From Monarcha castaneiventris obscurior (Eukaryota > Chordata > Aves > Passeriformes > Monarchidae), in contig JAMPIT010000848.1 of the NCBI GenBank assembly GCA_026261815.1, positions 4,030,001 to 4,094,000 on the forward strand: DNA of 64,000 nt. Reading direction: 5' to 3'. Position numbers and translations under genes: made by a program. Positions 49,061 to 61,080 of this stretch are shown in pieces. A model generated the notes under the pieces. It ran no database searches and was not told the origin of the DNA. It saw nothing but the letters and a program-made list of their open reading frames with translations. Numbering within the stretch: position 1 is the first letter of the stretch; the number at the start of each line of letters is the position of its first letter.

Positions 49061-49954
49061 CTCTCTTTAAATACCAAGCAAAGTGCATATAAATAATTTG
49101 ACTGCACAAAATGCAGCTCTCCCCACTGAATTGTCACCAAGGCAAGTCAGTCAAAGCCAGCTGGACAAAGGACAGACTGGATGGCCCCAGCACAGGGGGC
49201 TGGTTACAGCTGCTCTGCTCATCTCCTTGCTAACAAGACCTCTGACTTTTGGGTTTGCTTGGGGATTTTTGGGGTGTGGTGTGGTTTAATGCTTTGTTGA
49301 GGATTTTCTGGTTTTTGGTTGTTTCGGTCAGTTTTGAGGGGTTCTTTTTGTTTGTTTTTAAATCGAAGAGTCTTCATCATAGCACAAAACAGGTGAGAGT
49401 ACCATCCTCTGTCAGTAGCTTTGGGAGCCCCAGGGATCACGTTGATATCTGTGAAGTCCAGGCAGAACCCACGTGTGACCTGTCCAGGTGCTTTTGGGTT
49501 CTCCTCCAGAGTCCAAGGTGGTGGCAGACAAGCCAAGACAGTGTGAACTTTGCACATGGATATGAAGTGGCTTCCTTAGTTCATGGAAAGCAAGAGCCAG
49601 ACACAATCCTACCACAACCCAGAAGTGAAAATTCTAAAATCAAAAAGAGGACAGTGCCATCCTTCCATGCTAACAGAGGGCCTCTACCCTGCAAATAAAT
49701 TACTTGGGAAAAGATTTACTGAACAAGCACCTCAACCTAAGCTCCCAGGACAATGTTGTGACAGAAGTGGCTAATGTTGGTTTTAGAGGTATAAACAAGA
49801 GGAGCAGTAAGCAGGATTGATGAAGTGATTATACTTTTATTTATGACATTGGTGAGACCAGTAAAAGGCACACAAAGCTCAGTTGCAGAGTTGCAACTTC
49901 CTGAAGAGTGTTGAGGAAAAAACAAAGATGTGAACAACTGGGCGGGGGGGGAAT
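49061..49954. other. Unique non-coding DNA, no gene recognised
   Basis: The plus frame at 49249-49698 (149 codons) begins in a G/T-rich low-complexity stretch (GGGGATTTTTGGGGTGTGG) that reads as a Phe/Val-rich string. It shows no domain, and a minus frame (49219-49557) is open across the same bases. I treat both as chance. Confidence 0.5.
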
Positions 49955-50402
49955 AATTGGGATCTCAATGAGAGCTGAAAGGGCTCAATCTATTTAGCCT
50001 ATCAACAAAGATTGAGAGGTAACTTGATTAGTGTATAAGTACCTTCATGGGGAGAAAACAAAGGGTATTAAATGGCTCATTAATCTATCAGATAGAGGCA
50101 TAACAAAAACTAATGGCTGGAAACTGAAGCCAGACTGATTTAAATTTAAAACTAGGCGCAATTTTCTTTTTTTTTAAACACGGTGGGGTATTCTCCAGCT
50201 TTTGATACATTCAAATCAAGAAATGGATGCTGTCTGGAATACCTGCTTTAGGCAGACACAAGTTCCACTGCAGTTAAGCACGAAAGCTACTGGAATCAGC
50301 AGCGTGGTAACCAGGAGAAATGCAATGGCCAATGATACACAGCGAGTCAGAGGGACAATCCAGGGGTCCCTCTTGGCCTCAAATCCCACGAATCTATGAA
50401 GT
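49955..50402 (+). repeat. Ancient CR1/L3-like LINE 3' end
   Basis: The order of words follows the 3' end of old reptile-type CR1/L3 LINEs: TTTAGCCTATCAACAAAG, ATAAGTACCTTCATGGGG, AATGGCTCATTAATCTATC, AGAGGCATAACAAAAAC, TAATGGCTGGAAACTGAAGC, then a shared word around ATTCTCCAGC and TTCAAATCAAGAAATGGATG. It closes with TCCCTCTTGGCCTCAAATCC and ACGAATCTATGAA. The copy is 5'-truncated and heavily diverged, with an inserted stretch near 50250-50340. It lacks an intact frame, so it is a fossil. It is much older than the 21-kb CR1 copy and suggests the surrounding DNA has been stable since early sauropsid evolution. Confidence 0.8.
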
Positions 50403-51479
50403 TTGAAAAAGCCATCTCTCTGCCCTCCTAATGAATCCAATCATTCTGATTTTCCACCTACATTCATCCACTGCTGAAACTCCTGTAAGTTCCTGTGGTA
50501 AAGAGATCAGAGTAAAATCTGAAGCCAAGTTGAACCATGTGCTGAGGCATAACCCAAGAGTTAATTATTTTGCTTGCTCTTTAAAAATGGGGCTTGTATT
50601 CATGAAGAGCATTAGATTGATGACACTGATAAGCTGAGAGGGGAAACAGGGTAGGAGCAGAGAAAATAGGAATTTAAAATGGTTCAAGCACACAAATACC
50701 TCATGCAGCACGATGCCTGCAGGACTATTCTATAAATTAAAATGTGTTCATCACTCACATTTTTTCTGCCCCAGACTTGCAATACATATCAAGGAAAAGG
50801 GTTGTTAGTGAGAAATTATGTATTTACCAAAGCAGAGTCATAGAACTTATCTTTAAGTCATTCAAAGCTTTTCAAAAATACAATAAATATATTTGGAGGG
50901 GAAAAAAAGGAAGAGTTGGTGGCAGGCTATAACTATTAAGACCTTCTAGATAGGTTCTACAACAAAAGTAGGTAATTTATTTGAGCTAAATTGATATTTA
51001 CAGAGTTAAGATAAAACTACATAAACAAAGCATTTTCTTTGGCTCAACATTTGAAATAATGCAATAACCTCTTTTAGCACAAAACCCATTTTCTTTGTCA
51101 TCTTAAAATTTGGCCACCACACTAGAACCTCACTGACACCTCTGTAAGGTACTGGCACCGCCTGCACGGGGATGCAGCGCTGCAGACAGGCTTTTCCAGT
51201 GCCACAGGAGTCTCCTGCCCAGAGTGGGACCAGCACAGCACAGACTGTTTGCCCATCAGATAATGCTCCCTGCGATCAGGGATTCCCAGCAGAGCTGATG
51301 ACGAGACCTCTCAGCTTTGTCCCAAGCCCCAGTTCTGCCAGGCACCGTCGGTGCAGGAACACCCGGTCACTGGCACCCAAGCAGAGCCAGTCGGTGCTTC
51401 CTGTCCCCATCTTTCCTTGCTGCTTCCTCCTGGAATTATGAACTCTTTGCTTTCAAAGAGGGCTCAGTTCACCCACACC
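50403..51479. other. Unique non-coding DNA, no gene recognised
   Basis: No gene is recognised. The right half (about 51150-51480) is more G+C-rich with overlapping open frames in three plus phases and none with a domain. Confidence 0.5.
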
Positions 51480-51900
51480 ATCAGTGGAGATTTCGGGTCT
51501 CCCTCCCCGCGCGCCCTTGTGAATGAAAATCAGCATGAATGAAGCCAGCTTTGTCTGCACTTGCGCTGTAGATATGCACGAACTCCAGGAAGCCCAGACT
51601 TAATTTGATCTGAAAACCCCCACAGCCAATGCATTTTAAAGACAGAACCACAAAGCCAATCAATAGGGACCATTCAGATACTTGCTGTCAGCGGCTAAAA
51701 GAAAATGGATACCGAGAAAGCCATAACTATGATAAATTTAGGCGCTGCTTCTCTCTGACTAATGTAGGCACTAAAACACTCCATGAATATCCTGCTTTGA
51801 AACGTGTCATATTTCTGAGAGGCCAATCAATCTCAGGTTCTCTGTGGACCACATTAAAATACATTTGTCACTGTAAGTTTATGAAATATTGATGGTGTTT
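51480..51900. other. Enhancer-like candidate conserved non-coding element
   Basis: A CpG-bearing edge (GATTTCGGGTC, CCCCGCGCGCCC, CTTGCGCTG, GCACGAACTC) is followed by ordered A+T-rich sequence. Its words include AGACTTAATTTGATC, AGCCAATCAATAGGG, TGTCAGCGGC, GATACCGAG, TTAGGCGCTGC, GAAACGTGTC, GGCCAATCAATCTC and GAAATATTGATGG. AGCCAATCAAT and GGCCAATCAAT (CCAAT-box/PBX-like) recur about 170 bases apart. There is no repeat signature. A plus frame at 51629-51892 crosses it but has no recognisable domain. This is one of the best enhancer candidates here, by texture only. Confidence 0.4.
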
Positions 51901-54900
51901 TTTAGGGGGATGTTAGGAGGTGGAGAGGTGGATCAAAAAAGGGGGGAGGGAGAGCTACTTTAATGAATTATCTTTAGGCTAGAAGGAAAAGAAGAAACAA
52001 ATGCAGGTGATTATTGCGGATGAGGGTGAAAAACAGGAAACAGAACTGCTTACTGAAGAAAGACATTTGTTGGATTAATAGGAAAGATGATGTGGGTGAA
52101 TACAGAGACACTTCAGTTTTTCAAGCTCAATTTGAACTAGATTTATTATTTTATTAAACTTTTAACTTTCTAAATTTGGTATCTAGTGAAAACAAAACCA
52201 GAGCTCCCTTAATGACAGTCGCAGAGGGGAAATTAAAAGTCTATCTGTGTTCCAGAGGGGAGCAAGGTTTCACTGCACCAGGCACTGCATCATGTTTATA
52301 CCTGAAGGAGGGAATGAGCCTACAAGTGCTAGCAAACCTCACCAAGCAGACACACACACAATCCCCATGGAAAAGAAATGGAATCAAACAGGGATACACA
52401 GAGCAAAACCTCCTTTCCTACTGACACATCTACACACACTCAATACCTGATGTCCCTCAGGTTTTTTTCCACCAAGAAATTTTCCATCTTAAGGAATTTA
52501 TGGTCGGAGTAACCTAAAGACCAGAAATGGGCAAGAAGAAACTGGGAACCAAGGTGGAAATGGGAACCATGTCACACAGAGTAATTAATTTTAGATTATA
52601 AAGGAAGCCTGTTGCAGATCCAAGCTGGGAGTCCAGAGCTTTCCAGACAAGGCCGCTCTACCTTTCTGTAACCCAAACTGGTGAGCACCTAATGACATAC
52701 CCAGCTCTCCACACGAGCAGCTCCACTGAAGTCAATAAAGCCATTCACAAGTGTAAAGTTAAGCCTGAGCTTAAATACTGTGGTACTGTGATCTATGTTT
52801 GTAAGTCAAGTGTGGAACTAAAGCTAGTTTGTGTAAATAATGGGGCAGTGGGTCATTTTTCGTCATTTTTCACCATTTCTGTCAATGCAAAAAGCAGTTC
52901 TTCAGATAAGAACAGCGGCAGCATTCACCAAGGGAACAAAAAGTAAATCCTCATATGCATTTTTAACTCACAGATGCTAAACATTTTGGTAAAGATATTA
53001 TGCCATATCTGTAGGAAAAACACTCTTAGGCAATAAATAGCACATTTTGCTTTAGTGATGAATTGCAACAAAAATAAATTGAAGCAGAAGCATAAAATTT
53101 TTCATTTTTCACAAATCTGGAAAAATATGAACTTTCTATTGGTTTTGGCTAGTGGCCCAAACATCTTCCCTTCAACATTTAGGAAGAACTTTACTCTTCT
53201 TACTGAGATTATCCAAACAGATACACAGGTCTATCCTCTATTTCCTTAGCCATAGTTTAGGTATTTTGGCTATAATGATTTGGCTACTTAACTTCCATAA
53301 AAAACCAATTTTTCTACCTTCACCCCAGGAATTTCAGCCAAATTGAAGACTTCCACATGCATGGAAGGCAGAGAGAAGGAAGCATTTTGTTTCCCCATCA
53401 ATTTGAAGCAAGTTTAAACATTTCAGCATGTTCTAGAGAAGCAGAACGATTTGCTAAAGAGTTTAATATTGAATTACAGCTCCTGCACTGCTGCAGCACC
53501 TCCCAAGAACAGTAGTTCAGGTGCCCACACCCCTAATATTTCCCCCCTGTGAAATCTGCAGTCCTTGTTTAAAGTCCTATTCCTACCATTAACTGCAGTT
53601 CCCTCTCTCCACTATCAACACTACACACAACACAACTAAAATTATTTTCTTCTCCCCATCCTGAATCTTATCCCAGAGGTTTGCAGGTTATTATTTTCCC
53701 ACACACCTGTAGTGCACACAGACCCTGCTCATGGGCTACGGCTGTACTAGGTCAGGTGCAGAGCAAACAAATAAAAGAGAGAATGGTTTGAGGCAGGTCT
53801 TAATTTTAACTTTTCACACTTGATAGAAATGAAGTTTGGGCACAAAGAAAACACATCCTGAAAGTCATTTAGTATTTCTGCTTATTTATTCAGAATTTTT
53901 AGTCTTTCTGGGCAAGATATTCATACAGACCACTTAAGCTGCAAGATCAGCCATACAATTAGCCTAGCAAGGAAAAAAGAATATGGAAGAAAACTAGGAA
54001 AATCTCAACAAATTAGTGACTATTTAAATATTAAATATTCTTCCTTTGTTCAGGAAGTGTCTGTCCAACGGAAACTCTCCTGTTCAAAACTGGTGTCATC
54101 TTGAATGCCAAAAAGGGAAGAAAAAGTCATTTATAAAACAATTAGAAATAAGGCTTCAGCCTTGGGGGTCTTCCTCAGGGCATGGTGAAACTGGGACACA
54201 GCAAAACTAAACAACATCCTGCTCTTCTTTAGCCTAAGGAAGGCCCCATGGCCAAAATGCCTTCTCTAATCTAATTTTGTACTTCTGACAAACAGGTTGA
54301 CCCTTCCCCTGCTAAGTACTGCTCTGTAACTTGCCACTCTGCACCAAGTTTGTCCCTTCATTTTTAGAGGTCACACACCACGTAAAGCATTTATCCAAGC
54401 CATCTTCAAATCCCACACCTTCGTTTATGTCTGGAACGATCAGCTTTGAAATGTTCACTTTGGGAGAAGAGGGAAGCAATATAACTAATTCTCCACTGCC
54501 TTTCACTGCTGCCACATCAACTCTCCTGGGCAGGAGGATGAAATGCTACTGGTAGGAGTTTGCATAACTGGATAAGACCAGCTAAGGGGCAAAGCGATGG
54601 AGAATAGGACCCAGCAATTTGAGGATGTCATCTGTAAAAAGGAAGAATGGCTTCTGTCACACAAGTTTATTGCAGCCCAGAAGTGTCTACAGTTACTGTG
54701 GGCATATAATGTGATGTGCAAGGCTTTTATGAATGAGACCCTTGTGGCTTCTTGTCAGAAGTGAATCTGAAGTGATGACAGGACATTTGTAAGAAGTCTT
54801 TCCTGGGATGCTGAAGGACTTCCATAAGGGATCATCTTGAAGATTGGGCTCTTGAGGCCTTCAGTCAAGAGGAGTCCTTCCAAAAAACATTGAAGGTTTT

Positions 54901-56424
54901 TGGTTGGGAGCAACAGAGAGACACCCTCAGAAATACTGAGGCACCTCAGTGCACAGTTTGAACTCCCTGTGTGTCACAGAGTCACAGGAATGAGGCCTGC
55001 AGGGGAGGGGACAGGACGCTGCAGGCAGAGGCTGGGGAGAAACAAGCAAACTCACACCTTCCTACTGCTGCAACTGACAATATCACTGTCAGAAACACAG
55101 TAATAATTTGTCTGCTGCCTAATTAGTTTGACTCCCCGAGTACATGAACAGCTGGTGTAATTTCTCTTCACTTGCAAGTTTTCAAAAGGTTATAAGAAAT
55201 CAAGGAGGCTACAGAGGCCCCTTCTCCCAGGCACTGCTGAGAACGAGTGTGCAAGGGGTGCTTTACATCTGCTCAGCTCCAGCTCACACAGACACACAGA
55301 GAGACTTCAATACAGCAAACTCCTGTAAGACCTCAGCTGTGGTTACACCACCACCTTCTCCTGGTCCCTGCACCCAGCCTTGGGAAGCAGCTACTGCAGC
55401 CTGAGAGGCCCCAGTGCTGCTGGCCTGGTGCTCACACACGGCCTGGGAAGCAGCTGATGAGTAAATTACTAATGCCTGGCTTAGACAAAGGTGTACACTT
55501 GCACATTTTTGGGGTTTTTAAACAATTATTTAAAAGGCAGTCCATTAGAAGTTCCAGTATTGCAATTCTTGATGGTGCATTCGGCCTCAAAATCTGGTAA
55601 ACATCTGTACCCCATCTATAGAAGAATTCTGCTGCCAACACAGGACACAAAAAGAGCCTGTATTCCAATTTACCAGAAATACGATCACAGGTAGAAACAC
55701 TGCCAAACCAAAAATCATAAAAGCATGAAAAAGTATGAAAAGCATTCTCTCAGCTTTTAGTCTGAGTGTTGGAGCAGAGCACCTTCTCCAGAACAGGGAA
55801 TTTATCCTGCAGAGGCTTCAGCATGAGCTGCTTCAACTCAGATGAGCCTGCTCCAGCATACCTGCTCCCAGGAATTGTTATTCATCTCTCCCTGGCATCT
55901 TCAAAATACATTTGAGGATTTTTTGTTCAGCTCTCTGAACCCCTGTGCTACTCTTTGGCTCCTCACCATTTGACATCAAGTTCACTGTCAGTTTGACAGT
56001 ATCCCTGTTTCCAAGTATGTCTGTATCTGAATTTGCTGGAAGCTGTACAGCATCCCATCTTCCTGAAAATGGATTTACTAAAAAAAAGGCAAGGATAAGC
56101 CTGTATGAAAGGTTCAGTTTTAAAAAACAGCACAGATGAAGGTTTTTGTCCCTAGTTCCACTGATGAAATCAGTGCAAGCCTGCTCAGATATACTCCCTG
56201 CCTATAAAATGAATCTAACATTTGCCACTATCACAGGGAGGTCTGACAGCAGGCTCATTAGTGCTCCTGGAGCAATTAGAGTTTTGGTGAGAGACCACAA
56301 TGAGAAAACAAAGACCCTCTCAAATGGGTACCTTTCTGCTGTGCCTCCATTTGAGCAGAGCAGCACCCACAGGGGAGTCAGACTTGAGCAGTGGGAGGGA
56401 AAAGGCAATGAGAGAATGTGGCTA
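51901..56424. other. Unique non-coding stretch, no gene recognised
   Basis: About 4.5 kb with short frames only. A purine-rich piece (GGGGGGAGGGAGAG) lies near 51940 and CA-rich scraps lie near 52350. Frames at 55144-55404, 55247-55600 and 56146-56577 have no recognisable domain. No named retroposon is seen. Confidence 0.5.
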
Positions 56425-56505
56425 AAAGAAGAAAAAAAAACACTAGCAAAAAAACCCCAAACCAAAACAAAGACCCCAAAACAAGCAAACAAAAAAAAAA
56501 AAAAC
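56425..56505. repeat. A-rich low-complexity tract with A14 run
   Basis: The tract is a string of A9, A7-CCCC, AACAAAG and CAAAC words ending in A14 (56491-56504). It looks like a degenerated A-rich satellite or retroposon tail. No body is recognised next to it. A Lys/Pro-rich frame crosses it as a by-product. Confidence 0.85.
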
Positions 56506-56849
56506 CCAGAAAGGACTAAAAACCTAGTTAGCACTCTGCTGTTAATGGGAACAAAAATCCCTTCACCTTTACAATAATATGTGCCTTAAATATTAGCCCT
56601 GGGATTGTCACTTTGGGGTTGTCACTGTCTTACTCTCCAAAATGTTCATAGAATTAACATGGTCTTTCACCCTCACTGAGAGAAACACTGGGCCTCGAGG
56701 GCACATTTTGGGCAAAGCACTGCGAGGCAGGCATCAGTCAGTGGTACCCAAACCCACCCTTTGGGGGCATTGGCACAGCTGCCCCAGGACCCCTCACCAC
56801 TGGCAGTGACCCTTCCTTCCCACCACTTGTGCCATGGCATCTCCACTGC
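56506..56849. other. Unique non-coding DNA, nothing recognised
   Basis: Mixed composition with a more G+C-rich right half. No gene or named repeat is seen. Confidence 0.45.
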
Positions 56850-57060
56850 CACGGGCCTGGGCTGATTTTAAACACAAGGTACACTCCCTTTAATTGAAAC
56901 TTTGTGCATGAAGAGTTTATTAAGTCAGACAGCGAGAGCACAGAGCAGCCGTGGCAGGAATTGCCCTCGGGCTGATCCTGCCCCGGCTGCCATTGGGTGC
57001 TGTTACACTTAATTGTTGCTGAAGACAACTCTGTGGTTGATCGCCCAAAACCTTCCCTCT
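56850..57060. other. Enhancer-like candidate non-coding element
   Basis: CpG is retained (GCCACGGGCC, GACAGCGAGAG, CAGCCGTGG, GCCCTCGGGC, GCCCCGGCTG, GATCGCCC) beside homeodomain and SOX-like words (CCCTTTAATTGAAAC, GAGTTTATTAAGTC, ACACTTAATTGTTGC). The minus frame at 56738-57028 crosses it without a domain. Confidence 0.3.
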
Positions 57061-57899
57061 GACACCGGTTCTTTGTTAGAGGCAGATACTTTCAAATAAG
57101 CAGGCAGAAGCATCTTAAAGCCAGGAGCTTTACAAGCAGAGGAAATTACCAATGCAACTCATAGGACTGAAAGATTAAAGCCAGGAGAATTCAAGCAGTC
57201 ATTAATACAGCAACTATATTTTCTAAGTTTTTTTCACCAACTCAGACTTATATGACATGGAGCATCAAGTTCAATAATGAAAGTATCCTTACAAACTGTA
57301 AATTGTTCAGGGACTTCTAGAGAATTCCAAAAAAGCTGTAATTACATAAACAATAATTTAAAAGAATGATATGATGGCCAAAAGAAATATTCCTGTTTAA
57401 AAAATGAAAAAAATATTCAAAGAAGTTTTAAAAACTGAGAACAGGAGGCTAATGGAAAAAACAGAATAGCAACAGACAATAACTAAGCAAAATATTATAA
57501 AGGAACAGCACCAAACCCCCTGTATGCAGGCATTCATTCATCGCTAAACACAAACATCAAAACTGCACGTGGAGACACTGAAAAAGCAGGAGTGTTTCAC
57601 AGATACTTGTTGAAACAAAAGACTGAGGTGTGTAAACATCCTCTAAATGCTACAGCTAGATCAGAGAGTGTAACAAAGGCTTGTGGCTCTCCTTGGTTTG
57701 GTCAGATGACTTATCATCAAGCAAATAAGTAGTCTGCAAGATCTTCGGCTGTCTGCCAAAGGTAAAAAAATAAAAAAAATAAAATTAAATCAACAGATCA
57801 AGATAACAGAGACCAAAGAGTTTTAAAAGAACCAGTGCACTGTTAACTTTTTAATACATCATGGCAAACAACCTCGTAAATGCCAAAAGTTGCAGGATT
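57061..57899. other. A-rich unique non-coding DNA, nothing recognised
   Basis: The stretch is A-rich with many AAAA words and an AAAAAAATAAAAAAAATAAAA piece near 57766. No gene or named repeat is visible. Part of it could be a more degraded 5' portion of the CR1/L3 relic that follows. Confidence 0.45.
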
Positions 57900-58400
57900 G
57901 CCAGCATAATTTCCATTTGAAAAGAGTTAGGGATGACTCCAGAGCAACGTGGACCAGCTAGTCTAGCCTTAATAACTGACAAAATAATAAAAGATTTATT
58001 CATGAACTATCAATAAAGAATTGCAGACTAGGACTACAGTTATGATGTTTCATGGAAAATTGGTTTAAACAAACCACACTTATCTTTTTTTGGCTGGATT
58101 ACAAGACTGATTGATAGAAGCAGCTGTGATAATAAAGTGGACTTGGACTTCTCCAAGACTTCTGACTCAGCTGTACCTACATTGTTCCTTAAAGCCCCAT
58201 ATTCTAGTCACCAACGTGATTAAATAAGTGGTTTAGAGACTGACTTCAAACTGTAGCTGTTAAAGGAGAGCTACCAGGGAGTACAGCAAGAACCAGTCTC
58301 AATCCAACCCTGCTCAGAATCCTGTAGAAGTTCGAGATAGCCATGAAACTCATGGTCAACAAAGTTAACAGATGGCCAAGACTGGAGCAGGGGAAGGTTC
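57900..58400 (+). repeat. Ancient CR1/L3-like LINE reverse-transcriptase fragment
   Basis: The sequence around 58138-58170 translates in plus frame as Val-Asp-Leu-Asp-Phe-Ser-Lys-Thr-Ser-Asp-Ser, a decayed form of the reverse-transcriptase motif that in CR1-type LINEs reads like Leu-Asp-Phe-Ser-Lys-Ala-Phe-Asp. Upstream words fit the same family in order: AAAATAATAAAAGATTTATT, GTTTCATGGAAAATTGGTTT, ACAAGACTGATTGATAG. Downstream, AAGAACCAGTCTCAATCC fits the 'ggaccagtgctgttcaac' region only loosely. Frames are broken and the copy is a fossil without function. The LINE class is fairly clear, but the exact family (CR1, L3 or L2) is not. Confidence 0.65.
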
Positions 58401-58799
58401 TACTCCTTTGTAAGCTGATATCAGGAGTGACCAGACAGTTATTAAAACGAAATATGAGTTACTGAGGGTAAAACACTTCTGAAGAATATTATTCCTCATG
58501 CAGCCACACCTCCCACAGGGCTGTTCAGCCTGCACCCAGATATTCCTGCAATTAAATCTTCTGTCTCTCAGGTTTGGGCTGTGAGTCTCCAGCCAGGCCA
58601 GAACCATTGGCACTTTCCAGCAACACTCCCAGTAAACAAGGGCAAAGTGAGTTTACACCTGACAGGAGAATCCCAGCAGACCTTCTTAAGCTATGAAAAA
58701 TCCTGATTAATGCATTCACTGCTTGCTTATTGAATGTGTGCTCATACGATCCTGTGTCCCCTCCCACAGTCTGTGAACAGTATTGTTAATTAGCAAGAT
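58401..58799. other. Unique non-coding DNA, nothing recognised
   Basis: No gene is recognised. Two short minus frames (58365-58613, 58552-58767) overlap in different phases without a domain. A further decayed LINE piece cannot be excluded. Confidence 0.45.
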
Positions 58800-59220
58800 G
58801 GAAGTAATGCAAAATAAGATCTACTGACAGTCCCTGAGATGTTAATATTTAGTTCAAACCCACATCTCAAGCTGAATGAAATGTCAGCAAGGTTGAAAGC
58901 AGCACATTCATTAATAGATGTAAAGCTGGATGTAAACAAGTGACTTATGACTGAAACACAGGTAATTAGATTCTGCTTCAAGTTCTCATTTTAGCTTTTT
59001 GCACAACACTTTTCCTGTGCAACCAAAGCAGGCCGAGTGTCCCAGGTCTCCACAGGAGGCAGGTTCCAGTCTGGCTTTATGTCCTGCCAGGCCCTTCATT
59101 TAAACATCCTCTGATCCAGTGCAGACAGGAATTAAATACAGCTGCTCTTCTGGTGAGTCTTAGACTCATAAATGAATGTTTAAACGGTCTAATGGAGGAC
59201 CATATTTAAGACATAGCAGG
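58800..59220. other. Enhancer-like candidate non-coding element
   Basis: Words include GATGTTAATATTTAG, CATTCATTAATAGATG, ACAGGTAATTAGATTC, CTCATAAATGAATG and TTTAAACGGTCTAATGG. The homeodomain-type cores TTAAT, TAATTA-like and TAAT recur, with CpG retained in GGCCGAGTG and AAACGGTC. No repeat signature. Confidence 0.3.
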
Positions 59221-60769
59221 TTAGGTGTCCCCATGGCTTTGTGCAGCAGCATGCAGACACCAGCCCCTGGCAACAAGACAGCCAGCTCAGACAGGAGTGT
59301 GCTGACTCTGCTTCTGTACTGCTCCTCCTCCTCAAAAATGGTCTGACAGCCTACTGTAAACTGGAACCTAGATGGAAAAGGTCAACTTTCTATTCCAATG
59401 CACTGAGCACAAGACCAGCAATCCACTTTCCTTGGCCTATTAAAAAATCCTGCTTAAACATTATGCCACCGGAGATTTTTATGATCACTTCAGAATGTAA
59501 CCTAGTATTTCCAAATTTCTCACTTCAGTATTTCCCTCCAGAAAGCAAGAGTGATTGCTTTCTTTACACAAGTCTCATTGTTACTGTGGCTACAACACTT
59601 GAAAGACAAAATTGCCCAGTGTCAGTCAGTGCTGTTGCAGTCACTAAACTTCCCTGGATTTTATTGCAAGTCAGAAGCACTCTTGCTCTGCCAACTTCTC
59701 CTGCTATATTCAGCCACAACAATTTACATAATCTCTGTAAACAGGTTTTGGGCTCACATTCCCACAGGTGAACAAATCAATGGTGTGAAAAATGGCAGGG
59801 ACTGCAGGGCTCTCACTGGGAGCTGCCCCTACCCCAGTAACACCAAGGGGGTTCTCCCTCCTTGCCTGGTTTGTACCACAGGGCTTGGAGCAGCCACCCA
59901 GCCAGCTTCCTCTTCCTCAGCCAAGTCCTTCCAGGCATCAGCCTCACCTTTAGAGGCTGCCAAAACTGGAAGTAGCCTTGAGGGGCACTGGAAGGAGAGC
60001 TGAGAGCAGCTGATGTGCTGTGCTTGAGACCCACGAGTGGGTGGGAATGCTCTGCTTTGGGAAGAGCTTCCAGGGTCAGGCTGAGCTGCCAGAAGCTGAG
60101 GGGAGCTCTTAATAGAAAGGCCTTGCAGGTACAGGTCTGAAGGTGATATCTAAAAAAGCCCATTCTAAGACTTCAGATCTGCATGTGCTGATGTACTTTG
60201 GATGAGTGCTGATAACTAAGAAGCAGCTAAGTTCACCTGTTTGCTGCACGTGGAAAGTGATTATTAGAAAGAGATAAAATCTGCTGAGGAGGGCCCTCTC
60301 TGACAGCATCCTGCCTTTCCTCCTAATGCCTGTGTGCTGACAGCTTTTATAGCTGATCCTGAAGCCTGCACAAATAAGGTGACACCTGTGGGAACACACT
60401 GCCCCATCCTCTTTGAGCAGCACATTTAATTTACTAACACTGCAAAGAGTTCCACCAGCAATTTCACTAAAGTTGCCTGGATTATGGGAAGAGTTATCTG
60501 CTTGGGTTTTGTGGGGTCTTTTTTTTAGTGGAAAGGTAAAACTGCAGAAGCCAGTCTGTAGTCCCACAGCTCCTCTTGTAAAGCTTTACATGAGACCACC
60601 TCAGCCAAACATAGCCCACTTTCCAAAACATGCTCACCTTTGACTGATGCAGCTTGGGGTTTCCTTCTGCCTACACTCCCACGAAGGAGAGGGCAGGTAG
60701 GTCAGAGGACTTCAAGGAGAAGGAACTGCTGAAACCATCACTAAGGTCCCCATAAATATTCCCCATGGA
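59221..60769. other. Unique non-coding DNA, no gene recognised
   Basis: The 176-codon plus frame at 59241-59771 is the longest outside the minisatellite. A second plus frame (59551-60003) overlaps it in another phase, and minus frames (59813-60163, 60109-60567) follow closely. None shows a domain, signal peptide or family resemblance, so I treat them as chance. No named retroposon is seen. Confidence 0.5.
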
Positions 60770-61080
60770 CCTCATTACACATTTGAGCAAACATTACCTT
60801 CACTCACACAGCTAAATTTCCTGTTTGCTTGGCTGATCAATTCCTCATCAAACTTTAATGTGGGGTTCAGGCCGTCTGTGGTGTTTTAATTAGCCCTAAG
60901 ATTGCACAGCGTTGGAGGCAAAGCTAAGAACCATGGAAGTCGCCTCTGCCTAGACAGAAAGGTGGAAGGGGGTTGGGGAAGAGCTGCAAATGAAGAGGCC
61001 AAGAGCTAATTAGATCTTGTTACTAGGTTAAGCCTGCTCTCTAGTGGTCGCATCACACAGCAAATACAGCATGGAAAAAG
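60770..61080. other. Enhancer-like candidate non-coding element
   Basis: The stretch holds GCTTGGCTGATCAATTCC, CAAACTTTAATGTGGGG, CAGGCCGTCTGTGGTG, TTTTAATTAGCCC, GCACAGCGTTGG, GAGCTAATTAGATC and GTGGTCGCATC. Two TAATTAG homeodomain cores lie about 120 bases apart, and four CpGs persist. No repeat signature. Confidence 0.3.

Noticed and set aside
49219..49698. 149-codon plus and 112-codon minus frames
   Set aside because: They share the same G/T-rich low-complexity DNA on opposite strands, and neither shows a domain.
59241..59771. 176-codon plus frame as a gene
   Set aside because: No recognisable domain or signal peptide, an overlapping frame in another phase, and nothing like splice or promoter context.
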